Below are positions 34,718 to 43,491 of a DNA stretch of 64,000 bases, piece after piece. A program made the translations under genes and the position numbers. Source of the stretch: Massilia sp. UMI-21 (GTDB lineage: Bacteria; Pseudomonadota; Gammaproteobacteria; Burkholderiales; Burkholderiaceae_D); NCBI GenBank assembly GCA_015277795.1, contig CP063848.1, forward strand, positions 4,650,001-4,714,000, read 5' to 3'. Within the stretch, counting starts at the first letter, position 1, and every line of letters starts with the position of its first letter. The notes under the pieces were generated by a model. That model saw only the letters and a list, made by a program, of their open reading frames with translations. It had not been told where the DNA came from and made no database searches.

Positions 34718-35608
34718 TTAGGGCAAATTCAGGCTTGCCTGGGCCAGCAGCCTGCCACCCGCCTCCGGGCGGTCGCGATAGACCACGTCGAGCGTGCCGT
34801 CGACCAGCGACATGCCCTTGGGGAGTTGCAGCGGCAGCGCCGCCTGGCGCACGCGATTGGGGGTATAGACGGCGATGCCGCCCACTTGCGCCAGCACCGA
34901 GGGCTTGCCGCCGCGCGGGGTGAAGCTGACGCTGACATCGCCGTACGCCGAACTGGCGCCCTCGCGCTCGAAGCGCAGGGCCAGCACCGGATTCTTGGCG
35001 GCATCCTTCTGCAGGGCGAGCCCGGCCAGCTTGACCGTCGCGCCGATGTTTCCATGACGCACGATCACCGGCATCGAGGCGCCGACCAGCGCGTTCAACA
35101 TGACGCCGATCTGGCCGTTCTGGGCGCCGCGGCTTTCGATGCTGGTGCTGGCATCCAGCTCAGGCAGCTTGTCGAACAGCAGGTGCGAGCGGTATTCGCC
35201 GTCCGCCAGGTCGGCCGGCTTGCGCAACATGATGCGCACCGTCTGCGCCGTGCCCGGCTGCAGCGTGACCTGGCGCGGCGAATAGCGCAGCATGGCATCG
35301 GCGAAACGCTCGCCTTCGCCCGGGGTATCGGCCGGCTCGAACTGGCCGGCATCGTTCATGCGGCGGTTGACCAGCGAAATGCGGTAGCTGGCCGGTTTCG
35401 TGCCGTTGTTGATCAGTTCGACCTGGGCGGCGCGCTGGTTCTTCTCGAACACGATGCGGGTCGGGTGCAGCATCAATTCGGCCCGGGCGGGCCAGGACAG
35501 GGCCAACAATAGTGCCAGCAAGGGCGCGGCCCGCAGGATGCCCAGCGCCAACTGGAGGCGGCGCGAGCCGATGCGTACGAACTGCGGGGCGAAGGTCGGG
35601 GAAAACAT
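34718..35608 (-). CDS. Periplasmic pilus-assembly chaperone (PapD-like)
   Basis: A 296-residue chaperone with a signal anchor (about 25-43, ALLLALSWPARA) and a PapD-like Ig pair: LMLHPTRIVFEKNQRAAQVE, NRRMNDAGQFEPAD, then TLQPGTAQTVRIMLRKPADL, the site of the conserved basic residue that holds subunit termini. The second domain ends with LDVVYRD. It stands between the DUF4402 subunit genes and the usher on one strand, with short spacers (11 bp to the subunit, 71 bp to the usher). Confidence 0.87.
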   Translation of the reverse strand: MFSPTFAPQFVRIGSRRLQLALGILRAAPLLALLLALSWPARAELMLHPTRIVFEKNQRAAQVELINNGTKPASYRISLVNRRMNDAGQFEPADTPGEGERFADAMLRYSPRQVTLQPGTAQTVRIMLRKPADLADGEYRSHLLFDKLPELDASTSIESRGAQNGQIGVMLNALVGASMPVIVRHGNIGATVKLAGLALQKDAAKNPVLALRFEREGASSAYGDVSVSFTPRGGKPSVLAQVGGIAVYTPNRVRQAALPLQLPKGMSLVDGTLDVVYRDRPEAGGRLLAQASLNLP

Positions 35609-35619
35609 GGTGAGGAAAC

Positions 35620-36114
35620 CTACTGAAAATTGACGGTCAAGGGAAACGAACCGGAATACACCCCGGCAGGCTGGTTCGGCGCCACGCTCAGGGTCGCGCC
35701 GATCGACAGGGTGGTGCCGCCGGCCGGCACCGTCAGGAGGCTCGTGGGGCTGTTGACGAAGCTGCTCACGGCCATGCTGCTGGCGCCGCTGCTCAGCCGG
35801 ATGTTCCCGTTCGGAGGCAGGGAGATGATGACGGCCTTGTTGCTGCCGCCATTGCTGCTGCGTGCCAAGGTGAAGGCGGCCTGCCCCGCCGCCGGGGAAT
35901 TGAGCAGCACGACGCCGCCGCTGCGGGAACGCACGCCGGCCGGGCTCACGGTGATCGTGCCGCCGGTGCCGGCGACGAAGCGTCCGAAGTCGAGCGTGCG
36001 CGTGTTGTTGAGCACGAGCTGCTGGGCATGGACCCCGGTCATCGCGGACAGCGCCGCCAGCGCCGCCAGCACGGTCGTGCCGGCGGGCCGGAGGAAACGG
36101 TAGCGGCGCAACAT
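35620..36114 (-). CDS. DUF4402 pilin-like subunit 2
   Basis: A 164-residue exported protein with signal peptide (ending VHAQ) and a DUF4402 beta-sandwich (LDFGRFVAGTGGTITVSPAG, SIGATLSVAPNQPAGVYSGS). The strand just after the signal peptide could serve as a donor strand, and the last residues (FPLTVNF) have the alternating pattern of a chaperone-bound terminal strand. It lies 11 bp upstream of the chaperone gene. Probably a minor or tip subunit, given its greater divergence from the first. Confidence 0.8.
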   Translation of the reverse strand: MLRRYRFLRPAGTTVLAALAALSAMTGVHAQQLVLNNTRTLDFGRFVAGTGGTITVSPAGVRSRSGGVVLLNSPAAGQAAFTLARSSNGGSNKAVIISLPPNGNIRLSSGASSMAVSSFVNSPTSLLTVPAGGTTLSIGATLSVAPNQPAGVYSGSFPLTVNFQ

Positions 36115-36145
36115 GATCGGGGTCAGGCTGGGCCGCTGGCCCTGC

Positions 36146-36679
36146 TTAGTTGTACTCGACGGTGGCGGTGACCGAGCCGGTATAGGTACCGGCCGGCTGG
36201 CTGGCGCCGACCGTCAGGATGCCGCCGACAAAGATCGACTGGGCGCCGGCGCTCAGGGTGCCGGACGACACGTTGCCGCTGGTGCTCGCGCTGGCGCTCA
36301 GGTCGCTGATGCTGGTGAAGGCCATGGAGTTGGAGCCGTCGCTCAGGCTGGCGTCGCCACCGAGCACGATCGAGTACGTCAGGCTGCCCGAGCCGGAAAC
36401 GTCGAAACGGGCCGCGCTGGCGGTACCGCCCGCGGCGGTCACGCCACCGCTGACACTACGGGTGCCGCCCGGGGTGACGGTGACGGTGCCGCCCGCTGCG
36501 CTCGATGCGAAGCTGCCGAACGACAGGTCGGCGCCCTTGGTGATCGAGATCGGGGTGACCACGGTACTGGTCGAGGTGGCGGTGGCGTTGGCGGCGAGCG
36601 CGCTGCCGGCGGCAGTGCCCATTGCCAGGGCGAGTGCGGCCAGGGTCAGCTGGCCTGGAGTAAAGCGGTGCTTGGTCAT
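36146..36679 (-). CDS. DUF4402 pilin-like subunit 1 (probable major subunit)
   Basis: A 177-residue exported DUF4402 protein. Signal peptide about 1-29 (ending GSALA), then a Ser/Thr/Ala-rich N-terminal strand and the domain (ISITKGADLSFGSFAS, VTVTPGGTRSVSGGVTA, IFVGGILTVGASQPAGTYTG). First gene of the operon, with a good GAAGGAAG ribosome site, so probably the major subunit. It is about 30 bp upstream of subunit 2. Confidence 0.85.
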   Translation of the reverse strand: MTKHRFTPGQLTLAALALAMGTAAGSALAANATATSTSTVVTPISITKGADLSFGSFASSAAGGTVTVTPGGTRSVSGGVTAAGGTASAARFDVSGSGSLTYSIVLGGDASLSDGSNSMAFTSISDLSASASTSGNVSSGTLSAGAQSIFVGGILTVGASQPAGTYTGSVTATVEYN

Positions 36680-37039
36680 ACTGGTCTTCCTTCAGTGTGT
36701 GACGACAGTGGCATCCTGCAAGATTGGATGATTCATTATCACGACACCCACCACAGCAATATCAAGCTATAAACACTTTGCGCTGTTGTGCAGTATCGTT
36801 TTGCTATGTTGCAACAAAATAATAATGCCTTTTTGCGTCAAATCAGTGTTTCTGCAAGACAACTGTAAATTTTTCTCTGTTAATTTCATCAATAATTGTC
36901 AAATCACTACTTGTCGACCATGAGGCCCATGCCCTCATCACCCATAATTCTGTACACATAACCGGCGTTCATGGAAAATCGGGTTCATATCGCTTCCGTC
37001 ATGTGTCGCCCTACGTAAACACGAGAAGCACAATTAAAT

Positions 37040-37058
37040 ATTTGTTCATGGAACAAAT
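37040..37058. promoter_or_regulatory. Perfect palindrome, candidate operator
   Basis: ATTTGTTC-ATG-GAACAAAT: 8-bp arms with a 3-bp spacer, about 360 bp upstream of the first DUF4402 gene. It has the form of a dimeric regulator site; the regulator is unknown. Confidence 0.4.
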
Positions 37059-37090
37059 CGTTGTGCCCTTCCAACATTTACACGGGTCTC

Positions 37091-37125
37091 AAAAAACACG
37101 AAAGCCACCGCGCAGGGTGGCTTTC
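37091..37125 (-). terminator. Terminator of ybiB
   Basis: Minus strand: perfect 10-bp stem GAAAGCCACC/GGTGGCTTTC with a 6-base loop, then GTGTTTTTT. It lies 36 bp after the ybiB stop. Confidence 0.85.
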
Positions 37126-37160
37126 CGACAAAACGAGGCCCGGGCGGGCCGGAAGACCGG

Positions 37161-38129
37161 CTAGCCGCGCAGCGCGCGCGCCACGTGCAGGCAGTGCGCG
37201 ACCTGCGCCGCAATCGGCGGCGGGACCGGCACTTCGCCGCGCAGGGCCGCTGCGATCCAGGCCGCCGTACTCGAGGCATCGCGCGCTGGCGGCACCTCGG
37301 CCAGCAGGTCGCCGGGCGCGTCGCGCTCCATCAGCACGCTGCGCTCGCCGCCGTGGAACCAGTCGATGCGCGGAGCGCGGTGCGGGTTGGCGACGGTTTC
37401 GCCTTCGGTGCCGCGCATCAGGAAGGCGTCGCCGCGCTCGGTCGGCGCGGCGGTGGTGAAGTACTCGCCCAGCGTTTCCAGGTATTCCGGGTGGGTATAG
37501 GACACCAGGCGCAGGGCCGGGCCCGCGAAGGGCTGCAGGATCTTCACCAGGGTATGGGTGGAGTTGCGCACCCCGAGGATGCGGCGCAGCGACAGCATGT
37601 GGGCCAGGCTCGGGGCCAGCACCTCGATGGGAATGAAGGCGGGACGGCGCTGTGCGAACGCGTCCTGGATGTCGGCGCTCGACCCGGCCTCGGCCAGTCC
37701 GAGTTCGGCCAGGATCTCGCCCGTCGTGATGCGGCCCGGGTCGTGGCGCACGCCGTGCACCAGGGTCGGGACGCCTTCGCGCGCCAGCAGCAGCGCCAGC
37801 AGGGGTGTCAGGTTGGCCAGCTTGCGCGCGCCGTTGTAGCTCGGGATCAGCACCGGCGCATACGCGCCCGGCGGCGCGGGCAGCGGCACGAACGCGCTCT
37901 CGGCCGCGTCCATGAAGCCGGCCAGCTCTTCCACGGATTCGCCCTTGATGCGCATCGCCAGCAAGATCGCACCCAGCTCGAGGTCGGAAACGCGCCCCTC
38001 CAGCATGGCGGCATACAGCGCCCGGGCATCCTGGCGCGACATGCTGCGCGCGCCTTTCACGCCGCGGCCGATTTCCTTGATGAAGGGGGCGGCGGCGAAT
38101 CGTTCTGTGTTCTTGTCCGTTTTGTCCAT
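37161..38129 (-). CDS. ybiB: DNA-binding protein YbiB (TrpD2-type phosphoribosyltransferase fold)
   Basis: A 322-residue protein of the YbiB/TrpD2 family, structurally like anthranilate phosphoribosyltransferase but known in E. coli as a nucleic-acid-binding protein. The N-terminal helical domain (FIKEIGRGVKGARSMSRQDA) and the nucleoside-binding-like core (LIPSYNGARKLANLTPLLAL) are clear; VLAPSLAHMLSLRRILGVRN and VSYTHPEY follow. The ATG at 38129 begins the conserved part. It is divergent from the DAHP synthase gene. Confidence 0.9.
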   Translation of the reverse strand: MDKTDKNTERFAAAPFIKEIGRGVKGARSMSRQDARALYAAMLEGRVSDLELGAILLAMRIKGESVEELAGFMDAAESAFVPLPAPPGAYAPVLIPSYNGARKLANLTPLLALLLAREGVPTLVHGVRHDPGRITTGEILAELGLAEAGSSADIQDAFAQRRPAFIPIEVLAPSLAHMLSLRRILGVRNSTHTLVKILQPFAGPALRLVSYTHPEYLETLGEYFTTAAPTERGDAFLMRGTEGETVANPHRAPRIDWFHGGERSVLMERDAPGDLLAEVPPARDASSTAAWIAAALRGEVPVPPPIAAQVAHCLHVARALRG

Positions 38130-38184
38130 GATGAAAGCATACAACGCCTGCACGCGTCCCGTGGCGCGCGCCGCGTTTTTCAGC

Positions 38185-38222
38185 ACCAGTGTGCAAGTGC
38201 AGCATTTTCGGTCTACACTGGT
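38185..38222. promoter_or_regulatory. Inverted repeat upstream of the DAHP synthase gene
   Basis: Perfect 8-bp arms ACCAGTGT (38185-38192) and ACACTGGT (38215-38222), 25 bp before the DAHP synthase start and between divergent genes. It could be an operator or an mRNA hairpin over the leader. Confidence 0.4.
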
Positions 38223-38247
38223 TGTTCCCTCCAGACACCACAGCACC

Positions 38248-39309
38248 ATGATCAACACGCCTGCCATTGAAAATACCAACGTCAGTTCGTTTGCGCAGAT
38301 GCCGACGCCGAACGAACTCCACGCTTCGCTGCCCTTGAGCGACCGCGCTTTCGCCACCGTGATGCAAGGCCGCGAGACTCTGCGCAACATCCTGGACCGC
38401 AAGGACAAGCGCCTGTTCGTGGTCGTCGGGCCCTGCTCGATCCACGATCCGGAGGCCGGCCTGGACTATGCGCGCCGCCTCAAGGCGCTGCAGGCCGAAG
38501 TGGCCGACACCATGGTGCTGGTGATGCGCGTGTATTTCGAGAAGCCGCGCACCACCACCGGCTGGAAGGGCTATATCAACGACCCGTTCATGGACGATTC
38601 CTTCCGCGTCGAGGTCGGCATGGAGCGCGCGCGCCGCTTCCTGCTCGACGTGTGCGAACTGGGCCTGCCCACCGCCACCGAGGCGCTGGACCCGATCTCG
38701 CCCCAGTACTTGGGCGACCTGATCGCCTGGACCGCGATCGGCGCGCGCACCACCGAATCGCAGACCCACCGCGAGATGTCCTCGGGCCTGTCGACCCCGG
38801 TCGGTTTCAAGAACGGCACCGACGGCGACGTGTCCATCGCCATCAATGCGGTGCTGTCCTCGGCCAACCCGCACGCTTTTCTCGGCATCAACGGCCAGGG
38901 CACGGTCTCGATCGTGCGCACCAGCGGCAACGCCTACGGCCACGTGGTGCTGCGCGGCGGCGGCGGCCGTCCGAACTACGACTCGGTGTCGGTGGCGATC
39001 GCCGAAGGCGCGCTCAAGAAGGCCGGCCTGCCGGCCAACCTGGTGGTCGATTGCTCGCATGCCAACAGCTACAAGAAGCCGGACCTGCAGCCGCTGGTGA
39101 TGTCGGACGTGATCCAGCAGATCCGGCACGGCAACCGCTCGCTGGTGGGCGTGATGATCGAATCGAACATCGTCAGCGGCGCCCAGGCGATTCCGGAAGA
39201 CTTGTCGCAGCTGAAGTATGGGTGTTCGGTGACCGACGGCTGCATCGGCTGGGAAGAGACCGAGGCGATGCTGCGCAGCGCGCACCAGGAATTGCTGCAA
39301 CGTCCCTAA
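38248..39309 (+). CDS. aroG: 3-deoxy-7-phosphoheptulonate (DAHP) synthase, class I
   Basis: First enzyme of the shikimate pathway: condenses phosphoenolpyruvate and erythrose-4-phosphate. 353 residues, AroFGH type. Visible signatures include VVVGPCSIHDP, MRVYFEKPRTTTGWKGYIND, GARTTESQTHREMSSGLSTP and VVDCSHANSYKKP (metal ligands His and later Glu/Asp). The N-terminal extension that forms the amino-acid feedback site in AroG/F/H is present. Which aromatic amino acid inhibits it cannot be read safely. A palindromic repeat starts 5 bp after the stop. Confidence 0.95.
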   Translation: MINTPAIENTNVSSFAQMPTPNELHASLPLSDRAFATVMQGRETLRNILDRKDKRLFVVVGPCSIHDPEAGLDYARRLKALQAEVADTMVLVMRVYFEKPRTTTGWKGYINDPFMDDSFRVEVGMERARRFLLDVCELGLPTATEALDPISPQYLGDLIAWTAIGARTTESQTHREMSSGLSTPVGFKNGTDGDVSIAINAVLSSANPHAFLGINGQGTVSIVRTSGNAYGHVVLRGGGGRPNYDSVSVAIAEGALKKAGLPANLVVDCSHANSYKKPDLQPLVMSDVIQQIRHGNRSLVGVMIESNIVSGAQAIPEDLSQLKYGCSVTDGCIGWEETEAMLRSAHQELLQRP

Positions 39310-39314
39310 TGATT

Positions 39315-39420
39315 GTAGGGTGGTCGGCTCGCCGACCGCGCGTTTAACCGCCCCATGAACCGCCGCGCGTCAATTCATATGTGATTTGAACGCGCGGACG
39401 GCGGAGCCGTCCACCCTACG
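39315..39420. repeat. Palindromic intergenic repeat, copy between aroG and tsaD
   Basis: GTAGGGTGGTCGGC...GACCGCGCGTTTAA at the left and TTGAACGCGCGG...GTCCACCCTACG at the right, 106 bp. It starts 5 bp after the DAHP synthase stop codon and ends 35 bp before tsaD. Confidence 0.88.
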
Positions 39421-39455
39421 GTAAAATCCTGCATTTCCCTCCTGCTGTTTCCCCC

Positions 39456-40496
39456 ATGATTGTTCTCGGCGTCGAATCCTCCTGCGATGAAACCGGCCTG
39501 GCTCTGTACGATACCGAGCGCGGCCTGCTGTCCCATGCCCTGCATTCGCAGGTGGCCATGCACGAAGAGTACGGCGGCGTGGTGCCGGAACTGGCTTCGC
39601 GCGACCACATCCGCCGCGCCCTGCCGCTGCTGGAAGAGGTGCTCAGGCGCGCCGCCATCCCGGCCTCCGACATCGACGCCATCGCCTACACCCAGGGCCC
39701 GGGCCTGGCCGGGGCGCTGCTGGTCGGCTCCTCGGTGGCCTGCTCGCTGGCGCTGGCGCTGGACAAGCCGGTGCTGGGCGTGCACCACCTGGAGGGCCAC
39801 CTGCTCTCGCCCCTGCTGGCCAGCGAGCGCCCCGAGTTCCCCTTCATCGCCCTGCTGGTCTCGGGCGGCCACACCCAGCTGATGCGGGTGGACGGGGTCG
39901 GCCGCTACACCCTGCTGGGCGAGACCCTCGACGATGCCGCCGGCGAAGCCTTCGACAAGTCGGCCAAGCTGCTGGGCCTGGGCTATCCGGGCGGCCCGGC
40001 GATCTCGCGCCTGGCCGAGTTCGGCGACCCTGCCGCCTACACCCTGCCGCGTCCGATGCTGCACTCGAAGGATTTCAACTTCAGTTTCTCGGGCCTGAAG
40101 ACCGCGGTGCTCACGGTGGTCAAGAACCATGAACAGAAGGTGGTGGCCAACATCTGCGAGCAGGACAAGGCCAACATCGCGCGCGGCTTCGTCGACGCGA
40201 TCGTCGATGTCCTCACTGCCAAATGCGTGAACGCCCTGCGCCAGAGCGGCCTCAAGCGCCTGGTGATCGCCGGCGGGGTCGGCGCCAACCGCCAGCTACG
40301 CGCGTCGCTCGACGCGGCCGCCGCCCGGCGCGGGTTCAAGGTCTATTATCCGGAGCTGGAGTTCTGCACCGACAACGGCGCCATGATCGCTTTCGCCGGC
40401 GCCCTGCGCCTCGAGCGCAACCCGGCTCTGGCGCAGCGCGACTATGCTTTCAATGTGCGCCCGCGCTGGCCGCTGGACGAACTGGAAGCCGCCTGA
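39456..40496 (+). CDS. tsaD: tRNA N6-adenosine threonylcarbamoyltransferase TsaD
   Basis: Catalytic subunit of the t6A37 tRNA modification, working with TsaB, TsaC and TsaE (tsaE is at 56652). 346 residues. The metal ligands HHLEGH stand in the ASKHA core; other signatures are [34 protein letters not shown] and [11 protein letters not shown]. The ATG at 39456 is the standard start. Length is normal. Confidence 0.97.
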   Translation: MIVLGVESSCDETGLALYDTERGLLSHALHSQVAMHEEYGGVVPELASRDHIRRALPLLEEVLRRAAIPASDIDAIAYTQGPGLAGALLVGSSVACSLALALDKPVLGVHHLEGHLLSPLLASERPEFPFIALLVSGGHTQLMRVDGVGRYTLLGETLDDAAGEAFDKSAKLLGLGYPGGPAISRLAEFGDPAAYTLPRPMLHSKDFNFSFSGLKTAVLTVVKNHEQKVVANICEQDKANIARGFVDAIVDVLTAKCVNALRQSGLKRLVIAGGVGANRQLRASLDAAAARRGFKVYYPELEFCTDNGAMIAFAGALRLERNPALAQRDYAFNVRPRWPLDELEAA

Positions 40497-40617
40497 CAAG
40501 GCTTTTTACACTTCGTTTCGACATTGAACTTGCAAGGCTGACATCGATCCTACGGTGTGACCGCCCCTTGCCAAACGGTGGCAATATCCGACGGTTAAGT
40601 TTTACGGAGGGTATGCG

Positions 40618-41463
40618 ATGCGCGTTGTAAGTTGGAACATTCGTTGGGGTTGTGGCAAGGACGGCAGGATCCGCATTCATGCGATCATCGACGTCCTGCG
40701 CCGCCTCAATCCGGATGTCGTGTGCCTGCAGGAAGTCGCGGCCAATCACCCTGAACTGGACGGCGGCGCCACCGCCAACCAGTTCAAGCAACTGGGCGGC
40801 GCCTTCGGCGGTTACCACATGATGGAGCATGCCCCGAGTGAACTCTACAAGAACAACTCGCCCCGCCTGTTCGGCAACCTGATCCTCTCGAAGTACCGCA
40901 TCTCGCAAGTCCACCGCCATCTGCTGCCCTGGCCGGCCGACCCCGAGCATCCGCCCGGCATGCCGCGTGGCCTGATGGAAACCGTGATCGACGCGCCCAG
41001 CGGCAAGCTGCGCCTGATGACCACCCACCTCGAATACTATTCGCCGCTGCAGCGCATGGCGCAGGTGCGGCGCATCCGCGAACTGCACCAGGAGGCGAGC
41101 GCCAGGTCGCGCATCTTCCAGCCCGACCCGAGCCTGGACGCGCCCTACCAGCTGGGCTTCCGTCCGGCATCGAGCATCCTGTGCGGCGATTTCAATTTTG
41201 CGCCGGACGCGGCCGACTACCAGGCCCTGCTGGCCCCGATGGACGACGGCGCCCCCGCTTTCCTGGACGCCTGGCGCGTCGCGCACGGCAGTGTGGCGCG
41301 CGCACCGACCACCGGCCTGCACGGCTACCCGTGGCCGGACAAGCCGGAATGCTATGACTTTTTCTTCCTGACCGACGACCTGGCCCCGCGCGTGGCGAAC
41401 GTGGAGGTGCAGTCCGAGACGGCCGCCTCGGACCACCAGCCGATCGTGCTCGACTTGCGCTGA
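40618..41463 (+). CDS. Endonuclease/exonuclease/phosphatase family protein 1
   Basis: A 281-residue EEP-fold hydrolase without signal peptide. Motifs are WNIRWGC at the N-terminus, CLQEVAA (metal-binding Glu), TTHLEYYS, CGDFNFAPD (Asp-Asn pair) and SDHQPIVLDL (catalytic Asp-His). This fits a small cytoplasmic phosphodiesterase or exonuclease III-like enzyme; substrate unknown. GGAGGG precedes the ATG at 40618. A second, only distantly similar EEP protein is encoded at 43492. Confidence 0.88.
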   Translation: MRVVSWNIRWGCGKDGRIRIHAIIDVLRRLNPDVVCLQEVAANHPELDGGATANQFKQLGGAFGGYHMMEHAPSELYKNNSPRLFGNLILSKYRISQVHRHLLPWPADPEHPPGMPRGLMETVIDAPSGKLRLMTTHLEYYSPLQRMAQVRRIRELHQEASARSRIFQPDPSLDAPYQLGFRPASSILCGDFNFAPDAADYQALLAPMDDGAPAFLDAWRVAHGSVARAPTTGLHGYPWPDKPECYDFFFLTDDLAPRVANVEVQSETAASDHQPIVLDLR

Positions 41464-41476
41464 ACCGGACTGCGCT

Positions 41477-42154
41477 TTACTGCCGGGGCGCGGCGTCGTC
41501 GCGCGCCGCGATCTCGCGCAGCGCCTGTTCGAACACGTCCGGCGGCTGGCCGCCCGAGATCAGGTGGCGCTGGTTGATGATGATGGCCGGCACCGAATGA
41601 ATGCCGGCGCGCTGGAAGAACTGCTCGCGCTCGCGCACCTCGTCGGCGTACTCGTCGGACGCCAGGATGCGCTGGGCACGCTCGCGGTCCAGGCCGACGC
41701 GCTCCACCGCGCGCAGCAGCGCCTGGTGGTTGCTCGGGTCTTCGCAGTGGGAAAAATAGGCTTCGAACAGGGCCATCTTGAGGTCGCGCTGGCGGCCTTC
41801 CTCTTCGGCCCAGCACAGCAGGCGGTGGGCATCGAAAGTGTTGTAGATGCGGCCGCGCCGCTCCATGTCGAAGCTGAAGCCGACGTCCGCGCCGCGCTGG
41901 CGGATCATCTCGCGGCTGCTGGCCTGCTGCTCCGCGGTGGCGCCGTATTTCTCGGTGATGTGCTCGACGATGTCCTGGCCGTCCGGGCCCATGTTCGGAT
42001 TCAGTTCGAAGGGCTGGAAATGCAGCTCGGCCTCGACCTGTCCCTTGACGCGGGCCAGCGCCAGTTCCAGCGCGCTCAGGCCGATCGCGCACCATGGGCA
42101 CGAGACGTCCGAGACGAAATCGATACGGAGTTGTTTGCTTGCTTGCGTACTCAT
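41477..42154 (-). CDS. FrnE-like DsbA family oxidoreductase
   Basis: A 225-residue cytoplasmic thioredoxin-fold protein. The active site CPWC (VSDVSCPWCAIG) and the conserved cis-proline (SVPAIIINQ) are in the DsbA/FrnE arrangement; there is no signal peptide. Such enzymes act on thiols or glutathione adducts in the cytoplasm. The ATG at 42154 begins the conserved part. It is convergent with the EEP gene, 13 bp between stops. Confidence 0.9.
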   Translation of the reverse strand: MSTQASKQLRIDFVSDVSCPWCAIGLSALELALARVKGQVEAELHFQPFELNPNMGPDGQDIVEHITEKYGATAEQQASSREMIRQRGADVGFSFDMERRGRIYNTFDAHRLLCWAEEEGRQRDLKMALFEAYFSHCEDPSNHQALLRAVERVGLDRERAQRILASDEYADEVREREQFFQRAGIHSVPAIIINQRHLISGGQPPDVFEQALREIAARDDAAPRQ

Positions 42155-42258
42155 GGAAGTGCCACCTTTCAAGTTCGTTGCGGCACGAAGGTGCCAGGTG
42201 GCGTCATGGTAACGCGATGCGTCGCGGGACGTGGCACGAAGGGATCTTCCAGCGCCTT

Positions 42259-42879
42259 TTACTTTTTCTTGGCGCCGGCCGCCTTGCTGCCGATCTTCGA
42301 TTCTTTCCCGGCGATCAGGTTCGCAATATTGCTGCTGTGCCGCCACAGGAGCAGCGCGCTCATCGCCGCCACCGCGAACAGGATCTCGTCGGCCCCGAAC
42401 AGCAGGCCGTAATAGAAGGGCGCGAAAACCGAGGCGATCAGCGCCGCCAGCGAGGAATAGCGGAAGGCGTACGCCACGATCAGCCAGGTCGCCAGCGTTG
42501 CCAGTCCCAGCCAGACGTTAATCCCGAGCAGCACGCCGAGCGCGGTCGCCACGCCCTTGCCGCCCACAAACTTGAAGAACACCGGCCACAGGTGGCCCAG
42601 GAACACGGCGATGGCCACCAGCGCGATGCCGCCCTCCTCCAGGCCGAGCTGCGGCCCGTAGTGGACCGCCAGCCACACCGCCAGCCAGCCCTTGGCGGCA
42701 TCGCCGACCAGGGTCGCGATCGCGGCCTTCTTGCTGCCGCTGCGCAGGACATTGGTGGCGCCCGGGTTTCCGGAACCGTAGGTGCGCGGGTCGGACAGGC
42801 CGAAGACGCGGCTCATCACGACGGCGAAGGAAATCGAGCCGATCAGGTAGGCGGCGATGGTGGCGATCAGGGTGTTCAT
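42259..42879 (-). CDS. plsY: Acyl-phosphate glycerol-3-phosphate acyltransferase PlsY
   Basis: Membrane enzyme that makes lysophosphatidic acid from acyl-phosphate and glycerol-3-phosphate. 206 residues with five or six membrane helices. Signatures: [39 protein letters not shown], and the C-terminal R-H loop [20 protein letters not shown]. The Lys/Ala-rich tail is typical of this group. Confidence 0.95.
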   Translation of the reverse strand: MNTLIATIAAYLIGSISFAVVMSRVFGLSDPRTYGSGNPGATNVLRSGSKKAAIATLVGDAAKGWLAVWLAVHYGPQLGLEEGGIALVAIAVFLGHLWPVFFKFVGGKGVATALGVLLGINVWLGLATLATWLIVAYAFRYSSLAALIASVFAPFYYGLLFGADEILFAVAAMSALLLWRHSSNIANLIAGKESKIGSKAAGAKKK

Positions 42880-42961
42880 GTCTTTTATTTATCTTTGCGT
42901 TCTTGTCGGCACAGATGCGGGGCGCTGGGACTATACACCATCGCCCATGCCTCTTGGCAAG

Positions 42962-43453
42962 TCATTCGAGCAGCGCGCACTGCACCGCTTTCGCGCCCAG
43001 TACGCCGCTCAGGACCGACGGCGCGATGCCGACCAGGTAGCCGCGGCGGCCACCATTGATATAGATCTTGTCGAGCGCCAGGACCGATTCCTCGACGTAG
43101 ACCGGCATCGCCTTGCGCAGGCCGAAAGGCGAGGTGCCGCCCACCAGGTAGCCCGAATGGCGCTGCGCCACCTCGGGCTTGCAGGGTTCGACCGACTTGC
43201 AGGGAATCGCGCGCGCCAGGTTCTTGGTCGAGACCTTGCAATCGCCGTGCATCAGCACGATCAGCGGACGCGCCGACTCGTCCTGCATCACCAGGGTCTT
43301 GACGACATTGTGCTCAGGTACGCCAAGTGCGCGAGAAGAAACGGCGGTGCCGCCGTGTTCTTCGTAGTCGTAGGGGTGCTCGCTAAAGACCACGCCATGC
43401 TTGCGCAGGAACTGGGTCGCGGGTGTCTCAGAGACGTGCTCTTTCTTGGCCAT
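42962..43453 (-). CDS. ybaK: Cys-tRNA(Pro) deacylase, YbaK/EbsC family
   Basis: A 163-residue aminoacyl-tRNA editing protein. Signatures: VVFSEHPYDYEEHGG, KTLVMQD, and GTSPFGLRKAMPVYVEES, in which the GxxPFG loop is diagnostic. The ATG at 43453 (MAKKEHVSETPA) is the usual start; an upstream in-frame start is not needed. It is divergent from the second EEP gene. Confidence 0.92.
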   Translation of the reverse strand: MAKKEHVSETPATQFLRKHGVVFSEHPYDYEEHGGTAVSSRALGVPEHNVVKTLVMQDESARPLIVLMHGDCKVSTKNLARAIPCKSVEPCKPEVAQRHSGYLVGGTSPFGLRKAMPVYVEESVLALDKIYINGGRRGYLVGIAPSVLSGVLGAKAVQCALLE

Positions 43454-43491
43454 GCGTGGTACGCTAAAGACGAACATGAGGGGTTTCTATT

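Larger units (their letters stand above)
36680..37160. other. Long AT-rich control region of the DUF4402 operon
   Basis: A 481-bp gap, notably AT-rich between about 36760 and 37080. It contains the ybiB terminator (37091-37125), a perfect short palindrome (37040-37058) and the upstream region of the subunit operon. No gene is visible. The length suggests regulated expression of the pilus-like genes. Confidence 0.6.

Noticed and set aside
30684..34721. Plus-strand open frame of 1345 codons over the flavoprotein and usher genes
   Set aside because: Antisense shadow crossing two recognised minus-strand genes; Ala/Gln/Arg-rich text with no domain.
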